Below the pieces are notes generated by a model, which did no database searches, was not told where the DNA came from, and saw nothing but the letters and a program-made list of their open reading frames with translations. A stretch of 64,000 nucleotides of DNA from Ostrinia nubilalis. Its lineage: Eukaryota > Arthropoda > Insecta > Lepidoptera > Crambidae. Location: the NCBI RefSeq assembly GCF_963855985.1, contig NC_087107.1:8246001-8310000 (forward strand), given 5' to 3'. The position numbers and the translations under genes are program-made. This document shows, one piece after another, positions 48,356 through 60,454 of the stretch (within the stretch, counting starts at the first letter, position 1; the number at the start of each line of letters is the position of its first letter).

Positions 48356-49838
48356 TAGGGTGTCCCGAAATATCTTTTTTTATATTTTCGCTACACAAGA
48401 CCCCTCAAAAGTTGCGTCATAAGATGTAGATTACCGTAAAAATAATTAAAAAAATATAAAATAATGTCTCAAGGGCTCTACCGGCATTTTTATGTCTCAA
48501 AAAATCACTTAATCAGCCCTTCACCGTTTGTCATCTATCATATTTTTTTTACAATTGTTTCATTTTATTTTGTAATAACAGTGGCAGTGGAACCCTAAGA
48601 TATGATTTGCAGGCAATGACAGACTGTTTCCAGTGAGAAATAGGTTTGGTTCGAACTAGCAAAATTCATATTTTGACTTGTTTTTCTCAAATTTTCTACT
48701 TCTTCGGCGAGGCTGTTGGTATTATTTCTGTTGAGGTTTTATTGCTGTAAGGTATCGCACCGCACTTTTTTGTTATAATATTACATACTTTTAGCATAAA
48801 TTTAACAAAAATTTAGCAAACATATGGTAGTAATATACTTTTTGATTTTTTCAGGTAAAAACTACCTAGGCAAAAATCTTTAAAATATTATATTTAAACA
48901 GAATACTAATTGACATGTTAAATAGTTTTAGCATACTATTAAATAAAAATAACATTTATGTACGTTACATACACTTTCTAGCTGAATTTTTTGTTCTGTA
49001 CGCAGTTTTTTATCAATGGTGAACTTCAACGGAAGTAAAAAAATATTTTTAGTTATGAAACGCATACATGTTATATATCAAATTAAAGACAATTTAATAC
49101 ACTCTTTTGGCTCATGTAAAACTTTTAGTAGAGTATAAGACATTTTGTAAAAAAATGATTTAAAAAGTAGTATCACAACATTGTAAAAAAAATCAATTTT
49201 CCTTTAATTACTAACTAAAGGTTGATTTTATCGATACAATTTATACTACAAAATATCAAGCGCACACGTAGAGCTTTGATTTAAATACAAAAGTAATGAA
49301 ATCGGACAAATGGTTTTCAAGTTATGGTTGATTTTCTAAAATTGACTGCCATTTTTGTTAGCTTCCACTTAGAGATGCCAATCATTGTTTTATAATAGCG
49401 TAGTAAAATTTTTAACCTGCTGTGAGAAGGGAATTGAGTATCCTCAAATTAAATCGATATCTTAGCTGACCCATGGATTAATTAGGAATACATTAAAATC
49501 GCACGCTTAAATGCCTAATTCTGGTCAAAAAGCCAATTCTGTTTTTAAAGCATTTATGGATTTATTGGTTTTTAAACTATTTTAAACTTTGCTGTGACTC
49601 ATTGAGTACCCTCAAATTTCAGAAAAATGCTTTTTTTGTATTATTTATAGTTTATGTTAGGAACCCCTAAAATAGCAATTTTAAAAATTTTCAAGGACAG
49701 GTAGAGGCCTCAAGATGACAGATATCTAATTAAATTTAATGCTAATCGTAATCTATATGTCAATACGCAAGTTTTGACACCTCTTGCGTAACCGTAGCTC
49801 AAAAAAAAAAATTTCCCATACAACGACGGGACACCCTA
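48356..49838. mobile_element. 1.48-kb non-autonomous transposon with 8-bp target duplication
   Basis: The ends TAGGGTGTCCCG and CGGGACACCCTA are exact inverted repeats (12 bp). TTCTACAT lies directly outside both ends (48,348-48,355 and 49,839-49,846). The interior is very AT-rich and has no substantial coding frame. An 8-bp duplication with T at position 2 and A at position 7, plus TAGGG tips, fits the hAT superfamily, but other superfamilies with 8-bp duplications are not excluded. Confidence 0.8.
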
Positions 49839-50267
49839 TTCTACATACCTACGGGTTGAGGCGGATGGTCATTCTGGTTTGGGCCGCTTCGTGACTAGAA
49901 GGCGAATCGTGCTGGTCCTTCGTGCCGGATAATGTGTTTTTTATAACAATGGCGCCGTTCTCTGTAAGTTATCTAGTTATTATAGTCAATGAAAGTATAC
50001 TTTCACATTCTGAGCTCGTCGTTATTGTGTTGGATGCTGTAAAAAATATAATTCCGTTTTAATTAATTCTAAAATCAACTAGGAAGTTTTCTGGGAACAT
50101 TCTCTCGAAATTTTTACAAGGAATGTAATTCAAAGCGCTTGTAATAAGTGTTTGGTCTGGCGACTTTCCTCAAAATCCCTAGGGATCAAGTGTCTATTAC
50201 GCGGCCTACGCTGCGTCGGTATTTTGATATTGTGGATTTGGCTTTATCTCTCTTTTTATTATTTCAG

Positions 50268-50332
50268 GTAAGACAAAGAGAGCTGATGACGGCGTTGGAG
50301 ATGAGTCCGCTGAACCGTTCGCTCGTAAACTC
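50268..50332 (+). CDS. Candidate exon of the second gene (tentative)
   Basis: A strong acceptor (TCTCTCTTTTTATTATTTCAG) precedes an open stretch ending at the donor-like CTC|GTAAAG. Joined in phase 1 to the exon at 33,637 it reads GKTKRADDGVGDESAEPFAR then KL and leaves in phase 0. A second reading is also open: frame 0 from the same acceptor to GTAAAC at 50,325 gives VRQRELMTALEMSPLNRSL, with a more coding-like third-base composition but the wrong phase for the first exon. Which frame, if either, is used cannot be settled here. Confidence 0.3.
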
Positions 50333-50991
50333 GTAAAGTTCGGAAATCGGAAAATTGCCGATTATTGGCTACAAATATGGCTAATAACTTCTTTGGGATG
50401 GATCGTAAAGAGTTTAATAGTAGTATTATTCAGTCAGTAAAGACAATACAGTCGTAGTCACTGTAATGTGTGTGTCTTACAAGTATTTTGTCATTAATTG
50501 GGAGCGTTTGGCAGAAAATAGCGCTTAGTTAGCGCTAGTAAGAAAAATGGCTTCCTTTTAGCGGTAACTGCTGTCACTGTCAAAAAAAATTATGGGAAAA
50601 CGTCACTTTCGAAGTGTAGCAAACGTGTCCTCACCGAAAACATACTTGAGTTTCGGCGGCTGCTATTTTGCTAACAATTTCTAACAAGCGCTATTTTTGG
50701 CCAAACGCAGCCATTGATAAAACCTAATGTTACACACTGCGTTAATCGCACTCCATTGATTCAGTAACCCTTTCAACAGAATATATGAATTCAACATCCT
50801 ATGTCTCAATCTAATCTCTTCAGGTTTCATAAATAAAAATATATGGTAAGTAGTATCCTATTTGTAGCCCATATAATACCTACAATTTGTTAAAGTGTGT
50901 CAAGTCGTCCTAAACTCCTAATTTCCTCTGATTAATTACCACACCACTCGACTAATAGTCTTCTTCCCGTATCGCCAGCTGCACAGTTTAA

Positions 50992-51109
50992 GGCTGGGTT
51001 GCACCATCTTACTTTAACTTTGACAAACGTCAAAAATCTGTCAAACTCCATACAAAAACCACCGGTTATTGTTATAGTTACCGTTAAAGTTTGGTGGTGC
51101 AACGCAGCC
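50992..51109. mobile_element. Harbinger-like MITE, family A copy 7
   Basis: GGCTGGGTTGCACCATCTTAC left and TTGGTGGTGCAACGCAGCC right, flanked by TAA on both sides. The best-preserved family A copy. Confidence 0.85.
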
Positions 51110-51220
51110 TAAGTTTTTATTGCCGCAACGCTCGATTCGAAACAAACGTCCCGCGAAACGAGTGTCAACTCGTTTGTTTAGCTTTTTTAACGCGTGTCTG
51201 ACACGTGTTCGGTACGCGTT

Positions 51221-51263
51221 ATGAAAACGAGCGTCCCTAGGGTTGCCAAGCGACAAGTCCTAA
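51221..51263 (+). repeat. Left unit of a direct repeat around a nested element
   Basis: ATGAAAACGAGCGTCCCTAG through GCGACAAGTCCTAA recurs at 51,795-51,843 with a few substitutions and one 6-base internal duplication. Confidence 0.75.
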
Positions 51264-51794
51264 GGCCCGGTCTCCAGCAAGGCGGAACAGTGCGGAGCGG
51301 AGCAGAGAAGTTTATTGAATAACCAATCAGAGGTGGAATTGTGTAAAGCAATCGTAATCATTTGACAGTTCATAACGTACGATAAAGTCAGTTAAACAAA
51401 GCGTTTGACAGAATAATCGTAGTTATGAACTGTCAAATGATTACGGTTGCTTTACACAATTCCACCGATTCCATTATTCCGCTCCGCTTAGGTGGAAATG
51501 GATGGATCGAGCGGAGAAGAGTCGGGTGCAGTGGTTTTTCTATAGAATTTGACAACGGTCGCAGCGTGGCGCGGTGTGGAGAAGAGCGGAGCAGTGCAGT
51601 GTTTCATAGATAGCTATTGTTAACTATGAAGCTACTACTGACAACAACTGTCAGCTACGCACAGCTCACATATTATCCCCTCTCGTCTCCGCACCGCTTC
51701 TCTCTTCTCCGCTCCGTTTAGTGGAAATAGCCTCCCAGCTTTGCCGCACATCTCTCGTCTCTACACCGCTCTGCCTTGGTGGAATCCGAGCTTT
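51264..51794. mobile_element. GC-rich foldback element with a nested family B MITE
   Basis: The left end CCCGGTCTCCAGCAAGGCGG pairs imperfectly with the right end read in reverse, GCTCGGATTCCACCAAGGC. GGAGCGGAG-type words fill both arms. The palindromic MITE at 51,332-51,466 sits inside. Confidence 0.6.
51332..51466. mobile_element. Palindromic MITE, family B copy 2
   Basis: GGTGGAATTGTGTAAAGC ... GCTTTACACAATTCCACC with arms of about 50 bp. About five differences from 6631-6766. Confidence 0.82.
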
Positions 51795-51843
51795 ATGAAA
51801 GCGAGCGTCCCAGGGCTGCCAAGCGCCAAGCGACAAGTCCTAA
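51795..51843 (+). repeat. Right unit of a direct repeat around a nested element
   Basis: ATGAAAGCGAGCGTCCCAGG through GCGACAAGTCCTAA, the partner of 51,221-51,263. Confidence 0.75.
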
Positions 51844-53889
51844 CTTGGCAACATCCCGCCGCGCAGCCCTGCTTTTGACAAGTATAAAACAATGTAGGTT
51901 TGCGCGTGACGCCTCCTATTCCACGTTAAATGGTTAGGGAAAACTAAATTGTGTAACGTTCTATCGTTTCTATGGATTGGGGTGACATAAATACCCTGCT
52001 GTGATGATAACATTGAAGGAGTAACCTTAAAATGACCTAAATCTATTCTAAAATTAAAGTCTGCGTTTTGTTTGTTCGTCTCGCCTAAACCGCTAAATTA
52101 ATTTGCCTGGGTGGATTCGACCAAACAAGAGTAAATGTTAATCTCAGAATAAATCGTCAGTTAAAATGTCAATGTGCGAAGAGTTATACCGGGAGTTATT
52201 CTCGGATAAAAGTGGTCGAATCGGACCTAAATAAAATTTCACAGAGAAGAACATTATGTCCAAAAAAACTTTGAAAATGTTATTTATGATCAACACAATT
52301 CTCAAGTGACAGGAGATATGAATCAAATTCAAAGTCAAAACTTTATTTGTATTAACGATACAATTGATTTTACTTAGGACAAAATTACAGAATTCACCAT
52401 TAAAACTAGTTCAAACACCAACAATAGAATTTTCATTCTTAGATTTACGAGTATATTCTATTCTCTACTGAATCACGAATTGCGCAAATGTTTAGTGGTA
52501 CTCCTATATTAGCTTAAGGGAGTCATTTATCTAGCTTTGATCTCTAAATTAATATGTCAGAACCAAGTTCCAAGCAAATTAAATAAATTTAGGATAACAA
52601 ACCATTGTTTTGTCGAGTAATTCGCGTGAACAACGCTTTCGAATGAACCAATCGTTGTTAAGTTAATTATGAGGTAATAATTATTAATAATATTCCTTAG
52701 AATAGCGAAATACCTATGTGTAATTAGTGCAACTATCGTTTTATTTGATCCAAGGCTTCTGGGAATCTCACCACACCTAACAAATTTAACCTTCTATTGT
52801 ATTGTCATAACAAATGGGTTCTAAGTCCTGATTAGTTTATAGTTGAAAACACTAACTGGTAAAAAATACACAGAGTAATACAACATTATTATTATGTCAT
52901 ATTTATTCCATCTGGGAATCGAACGTGGAACATATAAACTGAACATTACCTAGAGTACGAGCTCGTTCTTAAAAAAAAAATCTGATATCAGCTGCTCGTG
53001 CGCTCTTTTAATTATACTCGTATTTTATCTAAATAACTTAGGACGTAAGATAACGCATTGCATATTCAAACATTCTCACCACTGATAAAGCTAAGCAACA
53101 GAAGCGATACAAGTTCATTACGTCACATAATTTGTTCATAAATGGCGGCAAACGAACGGAATGTGTGTAGCGTAACACGTAACGTACCAAGTCGCAAGTG
53201 GTCGCAGGCCTGCACCACGAAGCGATATTGTGTTACGTCCCGGGTCATATTTCAACGTAGCACCCCAACGCGGATGCCTCTGACACATTCACTGAATGTG
53301 TTATTAAAATTCTGTCAAATATTTGAAATTCTATACAGATTTATGTAAAGCTGAATGTGGTTGTCCGAACCCCAATCCCATGGATTAATTGTTTCAAAAT
53401 ATCACACCCCAATCAAGTGTGTACTTAAATGTATTTTATGAACGCCATGACTCAGGGTCTCAGTTTCCTTAAGGCCAAGAAAATAACGGCACATTTTACT
53501 AACAAATAAATTCAAAATGATCGCATTGTATCAGCGATATTATAAATTACTTTGCCCTCTGAAACTATTTATGTCGCGGCAAGTACGCCAGTTGTTACCA
53601 GTCCACCGGGGTGAAGAGGAATTCTATTAAACTCCTCTTCAGAAGTTTCCAGGCGTCTTGCAAGTTGAGGTCGCTAACTAACAGGGTTACAGGCATTTTT
53701 TAACACATCTACCGTTCCACTTTCGTAGTTTATTCACCGAATTGAGAAAATTTCAAGAGTCATTGCGACGAAAAATTCTGGAATTCCGCATCGAAAGAAC
53801 AAAGGACTGGGAGGTAACGAGAAAGCATATTTCCTATTGAAATCGCGGAGTCAACCGCCATAGCAAATTGGAGCGTGGAGCGTAACCTT

Positions 53890-54081
53890 GGGGAAACTGA
53901 GGAGAGTTGGAACAGAGGTGAGTTGTCACAAAGACGATTTCTCTGCGCCTATGACAGTTAGCGAGCTTTCACGCATACTGTGGAGTGTCGAAAGAGCAAC
54001 GAATTCGCAAAGTTACTAGCTTAATAAACAGAGAAATTGGTTTTATTACCCTCATCTGATACAACTCTCCTCAGTCTCCCC
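53890..54081. mobile_element. Candidate MITE, unclassified
   Basis: GGGGAAACTGAGGAGAGTTG and CAACTCTCCTCAGTCTCCCC form a 20-bp inverted pair with one mismatch, 192 bp overall. No clear target duplication. Confidence 0.55.
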
Positions 54082-54879
54082 TACTAACATTTTTGACCCG
54101 AGTTTTTGCTTCGTTTCGGGTGACGCGTTGCAGGTACGATTTTTAACAAACTGTTAAATCTTATTGTGTAAAGTTTACAGAGTGAAACGGTCTGTTAACC
54201 CGGTGAGGTTTTAGAATATTCTGTTACAATTTAGTTATTTAATGTCGTAGTCACGCCAGTTATGAAAAAGCTTAAAATTAATACCAAAATAAATCATGAA
54301 TGTATTTTTCGATACCAGCAAGGTCTTTCATGCAACTAGACGTTGGTCTAGGTCGTAAAAGTCGCTATTGACGACAAGTTAAACATTTTCATGGCAAACA
54401 AATGGTTGTAGGTTCAAGCCCTACTAAGACAAATTGTTTCAATATGTTTTATTCAACAATAACCAACAAACGTGCCTTTCGATTTGGCAATACAGACACA
54501 AATAGATTTATTAATAGATGTTGCGAACTTACTTTTAAAAATTCACGAACAAACTGTTATCGGTGATATTGAATTTAGTTACGCATAGACTGTAGCAGCG
54601 ACCGAAATAAAACCTAAAGCAGGAAACAATGAAATATCCATGGCAATTCCCGAAACTACCAATGTAAGGCGAATTGTTACTTGTTTCGCAAGTTTGTACC
54701 GGTGACTCACGGTGCAAGACCGAATGTGTCGAACTTTCTGCTTTTATTGCCTTCGAAGCTACGTAAGAAACCATACAAGAACTTAAGTTTAGTTCCGTAT
54801 GCTTTGTAAGCACCACGAATAAGAAAGTTTAACATAATATGAGAACAGTTTTATTGATTAGGACTACTTCCTGCCTTCC

Positions 54880-55037
54880 TTCGGGCTGGAAGACGTAGCG
54901 TGGGCAGGCCTCCAACTAGGTGGACCGACGATCTGGTAAAGGTCGCGGGAAGAGACTGGATGTGGACAGCGCAGGACCGTTCATTGTGGAAAACCTTGGG
55001 GAGGCCTTTGTCCAGCAGTGGACTTCATTTGTCTGAA
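54880..55037 (+). mobile_element. RTE-type retrotransposon tail, coding remnant on plus strand
   Basis: Reads VGRPPTRWTDDLVKVAG, MWTAQDRSLWKTLG and then shifts frame, where intact copies have EAFVQQWT. The only copy of this family in forward orientation in the window. It ends in a short GAACGAACGAAC tract, the terminal simple repeat. Confidence 0.78.
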
Positions 55038-56944
55038 ACGAACGAACGAACTTCCTGCCTGCTTCCACGTAATCCTTATTGTCTCTAATTGAGAGGTTAG
55101 ACCTCTTAATAGGCAGGCAGTCGATATCGTATATCACGGGACTATTCCCACCTCTCGTTCCCGCCACTGCAACTCCTGTGTAGCCAGGATCTACTGCTTG
55201 ACCGCCATAAAAACCCAACCAATGAAGGTCAAGTTTGTCCCGGGGGAAAGTTAAACTTTCATTGGACCCGCAACGAAATTAATCAGAAGAACATTGGAGG
55301 AGTTCGAAATTAAGGTATCGTATCGATATCGTATGTCAGACAAACCCTATTAAAGGAACGCCCTATTAGCGAAAACATGTGCCATCAGCTACATAAAGCT
55401 ATTCGAAATACTCGTAAAGGTCAACGGCCTCTGCTCTAAAAACCTAACATATCGATACCGTCAGTTTCAATTAACAGCTGACTCGATATGTAAGTCGATC
55501 AACAGTTATGTGGCAGTATGGCGCCGAAACAATTCTATTTCGCACAGTTTAATTATTCAGCGATAATTACCAGGCTCTATTCACAATACAGGTTTAAATA
55601 AACGTGTTTTCAAATACATATTGTATGTAATGCATTGGAATATCGTGTTTGAAGTTGCTTATGTCACGTGTTTGTTTGTAATTACTCGTATATCTCGTTG
55701 GTCACGAATGTGATTAAATAGATATTTGTAGCGGACACCTGCAACTTTGTTTACGTTAAAATATAACCCGATCGAAATCCATATAGGTAGTTTTTTAGTA
55801 GAAAATAAAAAAAACTCGGTTAGTTTCGCTATCCACCACTCATAATACCTACGAAAAAAGTGTCGCTATGTACCACATTCTTTGTATGAGTCGTTCAGTG
55901 ACTTGGCCCACTTTTAGCTTGGTCCATGGGCCAAGTCGCGGATTTGAATTTTTAATTATTTTTACTTCCAGCGATTCCAGCGGGCCCACTCTAAGATTCT
56001 AGAGTAGATTTTTGTTGGTTTGGTGCACCAGAACTGATCTAACCCAATAACCTTATCTCAAAATTTTCGTAGATTTGCTTTCAAGTAATTTTAACTGGTT
56101 ACTCGGAAATGGTACTGATAAATTCATTAAAAATGTGACTAACGCTGTTCATATTTTCTTAATAACAAAAACACATTAAGATCACGTTTCTCAGGGACAA
56201 AAGAAACCCTGCACAGCTGTAAGTTTAGTTCTTTCTTTATTCCTTTGTTTCTGTTCATTTCGACAAAGTACGTTAACGTTTGCTCCGGGCAGAGGCGGAT
56301 GTTAACAATTTTGTTCATTGATAATGTAAAACTTAACGCGAAGGATTGTTGTCCGCACGCAACGCTTCAACGTCTGACTTGGAATTTTGAACTTCGAATT
56401 TTATCGTTAAACTTTTTTTTGCATTCTTTTTACGGACAAGGCGTTATGTTATCTGTTCCGTATTGGGTATTTTTCTTTTTTTTATTATCCTTGTACAGAT
56501 GAGAAAACAATGCAAAGTAAATACACCGCTATTCGTTTTAAAGTTCTTGACTGACCATATTTTATAAAGGATACATAATTTGGAATGGATTGTACTAATT
56601 AACAAAATATCAATCACCAGCATAATTAGCTGAAATGTTCAAAATATAATAGTAAAAGGAAATGTTTAAAATGTCGGACACAAACATCAGAATAAACAAA
56701 TTAACTAAATAACCGAATTAAATCATCGTGCCATATCATAAATAACATTATCAAAAGTAATACTTCAGTAGCGCTCTACTTTTGGAGCGTCTAATCTTAA
56801 TGACATTAATGGGTTAACATAATTTAATTAAGTGTTAAGTTGAGATAAAATTATTGTGCTGAGATAACCTACGAGTGTATACTTGACAACACTATTCCGC
56901 CACAAAATGGAAAATTTTCAACGGATTTTGAGCCATATATTATT

Positions 56945-57337
56945 ACTAGCGGCTGCCCGCGACTTCGTACGCGTGGATCCCGTTTTACCCCCTTCATCTA
57001 TCTTACGCGGTTTAGATTTTTTCATAGAAATGTTTTTTCCCGCTAACTCCCGTTCCCGTGAGAATTTTGCAATATCCTGTTGTAACTAATCTTTAAGTTT
57101 ACTAAGGTACCTGCATGCCAAATTTCAAGCGTATAACTTAAGCGGTTTAGATTTTTCATACAAAAGGATTTTCCCGCTAATTTCAGTTCACGTGGGAATT
57201 TCGGGAATTCCTTTCTTAGTGCACCTCTACGGTACCTAAGCTACGTCCCTTCCAAATTTCAAGTGCCTCGTTTAGCCGTTTAGGCTGTGCGTTGATATGT
57301 CAGTGAGTCAGTTTCTCCTTTTAAACATATATTTAGA
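56945..57337 (-). mobile_element. Helitron-like element, long form
   Basis: On the minus strand A|TCTAAATATATG ... GTCGCGGGCAGCCGCTAG|T, 393 bp, with CCACGCGTACGAAGTCGCGGG before the end as in 9408 and 39,581. Two internal blocks around TTTTTCATA and TTCCCGCTAA are duplicated. Confidence 0.75.
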
Positions 57338-58261
57338 TTTTCTTTGATATCTTGAATTAGTAAGTTGAAAATCCCAGCTAAGTCAAAAATAAGTGTGCCA
57401 ACTGCCAAGTTTAGTTACTAACGTGGTAAAAACATGAACGTTTCGTCCAATAATGTTGGGAACCGTTACCCAACGTCGATCAAGTAAAATTATCTGATTC
57501 AAGTTTCTGAGAATTTGTATGAGTCATCGAGTGATGGTCGCGGTTGGCCAGAAGGTTCATAATGTGTTGATTTCTAGGAGGCTTAGATCAATGGTGACTA
57601 TTGGAGTAGAATTAACCAGCTATCTTGTTTTTCTGTCACTGCCAGCTATATTCTATCGTCGGTCCGTCAAGCAGGAATATGACTTATTATTTCGAAAATC
57701 TACAACGGACGCTTGAACCAGAGGCTTGCGTATTGCGTACTGGCTTCATACAAGGTCAGTTGCGGTTGCCGGTTCAAAGATTGTTGATGAATTGAGTCTA
57801 TTTTACTGGTTATACTCACCCATTAATCTAAGATCCGCATGCTCTACTTTTTGAGGCTTACTATACTACTACCATCCGCACTCTTTACTTACACGCTAAA
57901 TCTGTAGTTTCGGTCGAACTAGAAGATTGGTCAAAAATCCTGTTACCGGTTTCTGGAAATTGTTTCGCATTTCAAAACCTCTATCAACCAACCATTACAG
58001 GCCCATTCGTTCGAAGTCACGAGCACGTACCGAGCTGATTCATGCGGCGAACTCGGCTGGATTCTCGCGTCACCCTATCTTAAGTCGCTTCTAGTTATTG
58101 CCCAACTTCGAACCCTTGATACGAGTGAATCGTTAATAATATTGATAAATGCGATTTTGGAAACCGATTTCTTTCAACTTGGGGTATGAACAACCCGCAT
58201 CTTATATCGCGTACGTGAGCGACAACTTACGATATGGGAATGAAATAACTTGAGAATTAAC

Positions 58262-58405
58262 GCCCGTATTCACAAACATTACTATGAGGTCTCACAGTGC
58301 ACGTGGACGCACAGGGTGACAATCCAACCAATCACAGAGCTCTATTCAACGCTGTGAGGCTGATTTGCTGCTTCACTTAAGCAAGCATCGTTTGTGAATA
58401 CGGGC
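58262..58405. mobile_element. Foldback MITE, family C copy 2
   Basis: GCCCGTATTCACAAAC and GTTTGTGAATACGGGC form the ends. The interior aligns with 26,395-26,528 in reverse orientation. Confidence 0.8.
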
Positions 58406-59826
58406 ATTAGTTTCTTGAATCAGAAAGAATATTCTAAGAAATTTTCAACATAAGCTAACGACGTTCTAATGTTATCTTATCAATGTTGTCGTACAACTCT
58501 ATTTTCATACCTAATTGAAGTTAATTAAGCAATTATAAACCAGACGCACGTAATTAAATACCAACAAAATTATTGCGGAATCGAATCGATAGGAAAGCGT
58601 AGACAAGCGATCTTGTAAAACAGTTAACAAAAGAACATAAAAGAATAATAGAAAGTTATTTCAATTTTTTTAGACGATATTTGTTTATACTTTCAACAAT
58701 CGAAACACAATAGAGAAAAGAAACAGTAGACAACCTAACTTACCTGGACTTTTATGTAGACAAGAAGACTAGGTACAATAGTACCCAAATGACATAATTG
58801 TAAATATGCGAACATGGCGTGCTTCTGCAGTGGACACTAAATTTCCTGATGATGAAAATGATGATGATGGTGACAGATTTTTAAAGCCTTGCACCACGCC
58901 TATGAATTTGTATAATGAAGGAACTCCTAATGGGGCATGGTCACAACCATTAAAAAAATATGACGTCACAACACAAGCGATATCTTGAAGCACTTCTTGA
59001 GTACTTGTTGACAGATCTTCCCACCATCTTCCGTCAGTAAGCATCATCTTACCGTTACGAAAAGGGTGCGAACAATGGATAGCTGTAGTAAGCATTAACA
59101 ATACAACACCTATGACTTTGAGATCTTGACTTCAACATGAAATCGGAAGGGTTCAAACTTACAGTGCTGCTTCTCAGGTCTGTATGAATGATTAATGAGT
59201 TGAGTTTTTTTAGCTTCGTTCTTAGGGCTTCTTACGCGTAATTGGCAGTGATTGTGAGTCTACTAGCTATACTTACAGTAGCTAAGTGTTGCTATTAAGT
59301 TTCACAAGATTTTTAGTCACCGCATGACTCACTTTGATATACCATTACGGAAAAAACCAACATAAAGGTGATACGCCTCACTTTTGGGCCATCTGTGAAT
59401 AGAATTGATTGAACGGCTCTATTCTTTACGATCAACTAGAACTAAGTCATAGTCATAGTTATTCATAGCAATGCATATTACTCAATCGACCTATTCGAAT
59501 GGCACAGTGAAAGGCTATGGATTCATGTAATGTTAAAAAAACTCAAAAGGAATAAGATTAATATTTCTACGGTCAATAGATATCGTCCCTAACAACCCTA
59601 GGGATGTCCAGGGCATCCCGACATTCCCAAAAGTCAACAGATTTTTACCTGTTAAAATAAGTTTGATATAAACCGCAATGGAGAGAATTTGTCAAGCGTT
59701 CAATTTTATTAACTAAACAAAAGTTGACCATAGAATAATCTGCCCTAAAGTTAATACATGGCTATAATAAATGGTGTTCGAATTCCTTTTCGCTTTGTCA
59801 CTGTGAAACCTCGGCGATCTAGTCCC

Positions 59827-59853
59827 AACTAATATTATAAATGCGAAAGTAAC

Positions 59854-59910
<57 letters not shown>

Positions 59911-60091
59911 TACGCTTTCCCGCTTAAACCTCGCAACCGATTTTGATGAAATTTGGCATAGAGATAGTTTGAGTCCCGGGAAAGAACATAGGATAGTTTT
60001 TATCCCGGTTTTTGAAACAGGGACGCGCGCGATAAAGTTTTTCTGTGACAGACAAAATTCCACGCGGGCGAAGCCGCGGGCGGAAAGCTAG
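59827..60091 (+). mobile_element. Helitron-like element with expanded TCTG tract
   Basis: ACTAATATTATAAATGCG ... GCGGGCGGAAAGCTAG|T, collinear with 28,038 and 36,422. The 5' TC end is eroded. Confidence 0.78.
59854..59910 (+). repeat. (TCTG)14 microsatellite inside the Helitron-like element
   Basis: About 57 bases of uninterrupted TCTG, against about three units at the same position in the copy at 36,422. Confidence 0.9.
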
Positions 60092-60454
60092 TAAGTAATA
60101 ATAAGCAATTTCAACTGTGAATGCAAATACAAAATTGCCTTGCCAGTAATATATTCCCCGCACAATGGTGTGATTATTATGATATAATTTCTCAAGCATT
60201 AACTGAATCGCAGAAAAACATCAACAATTTTGATTCTCAGGTTCGAGACGTGATGCGCCCGCGCATCGTGAGTCATTAGTCGTAATGTCATCGAGTAACG
60301 GTGTGGGTAGAATATGAGTGTGTGATGACCCTGTGACATGGTTTTTGAGACAGTCAACAGCACATTAGACTATACATTTTTGACATAAGATGCCATAGTG
60401 TTTAGCTTGATATGCTGACATTTGTAGGAGGTCGAAGGGAGCTGTAACAGAGAA

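Larger units (their letters stand above)
33713..50267. other. Probable large first intron of the second gene
   Basis: 16.5 kb with no exon that I can support. It holds the Helitron-like, hAT-like and other elements listed separately. 37,397-37,450 has an inverted ATTGG/CCAAT pair followed by TGACGTGACG, and 42,041-42,050 has a palindromic TGACGTCA in a GC-richer patch; either might be regulatory. Calling the whole stretch intron depends on the exon at 33,637 belonging to a gene that continues downstream. Confidence 0.45.

Noticed and set aside
54405..54440. GGTTCAAGCCC as a tRNA T-arm
   Set aside because: No A box, acceptor stem or cloverleaf pairing could be built around it.
56195..56218. 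24-base microexon between TTTCTCAG and GTAAGTT (would read GQKKPCTA)
   Set aside because: Good sites on both sides, but too short to separate from chance without transcript data.
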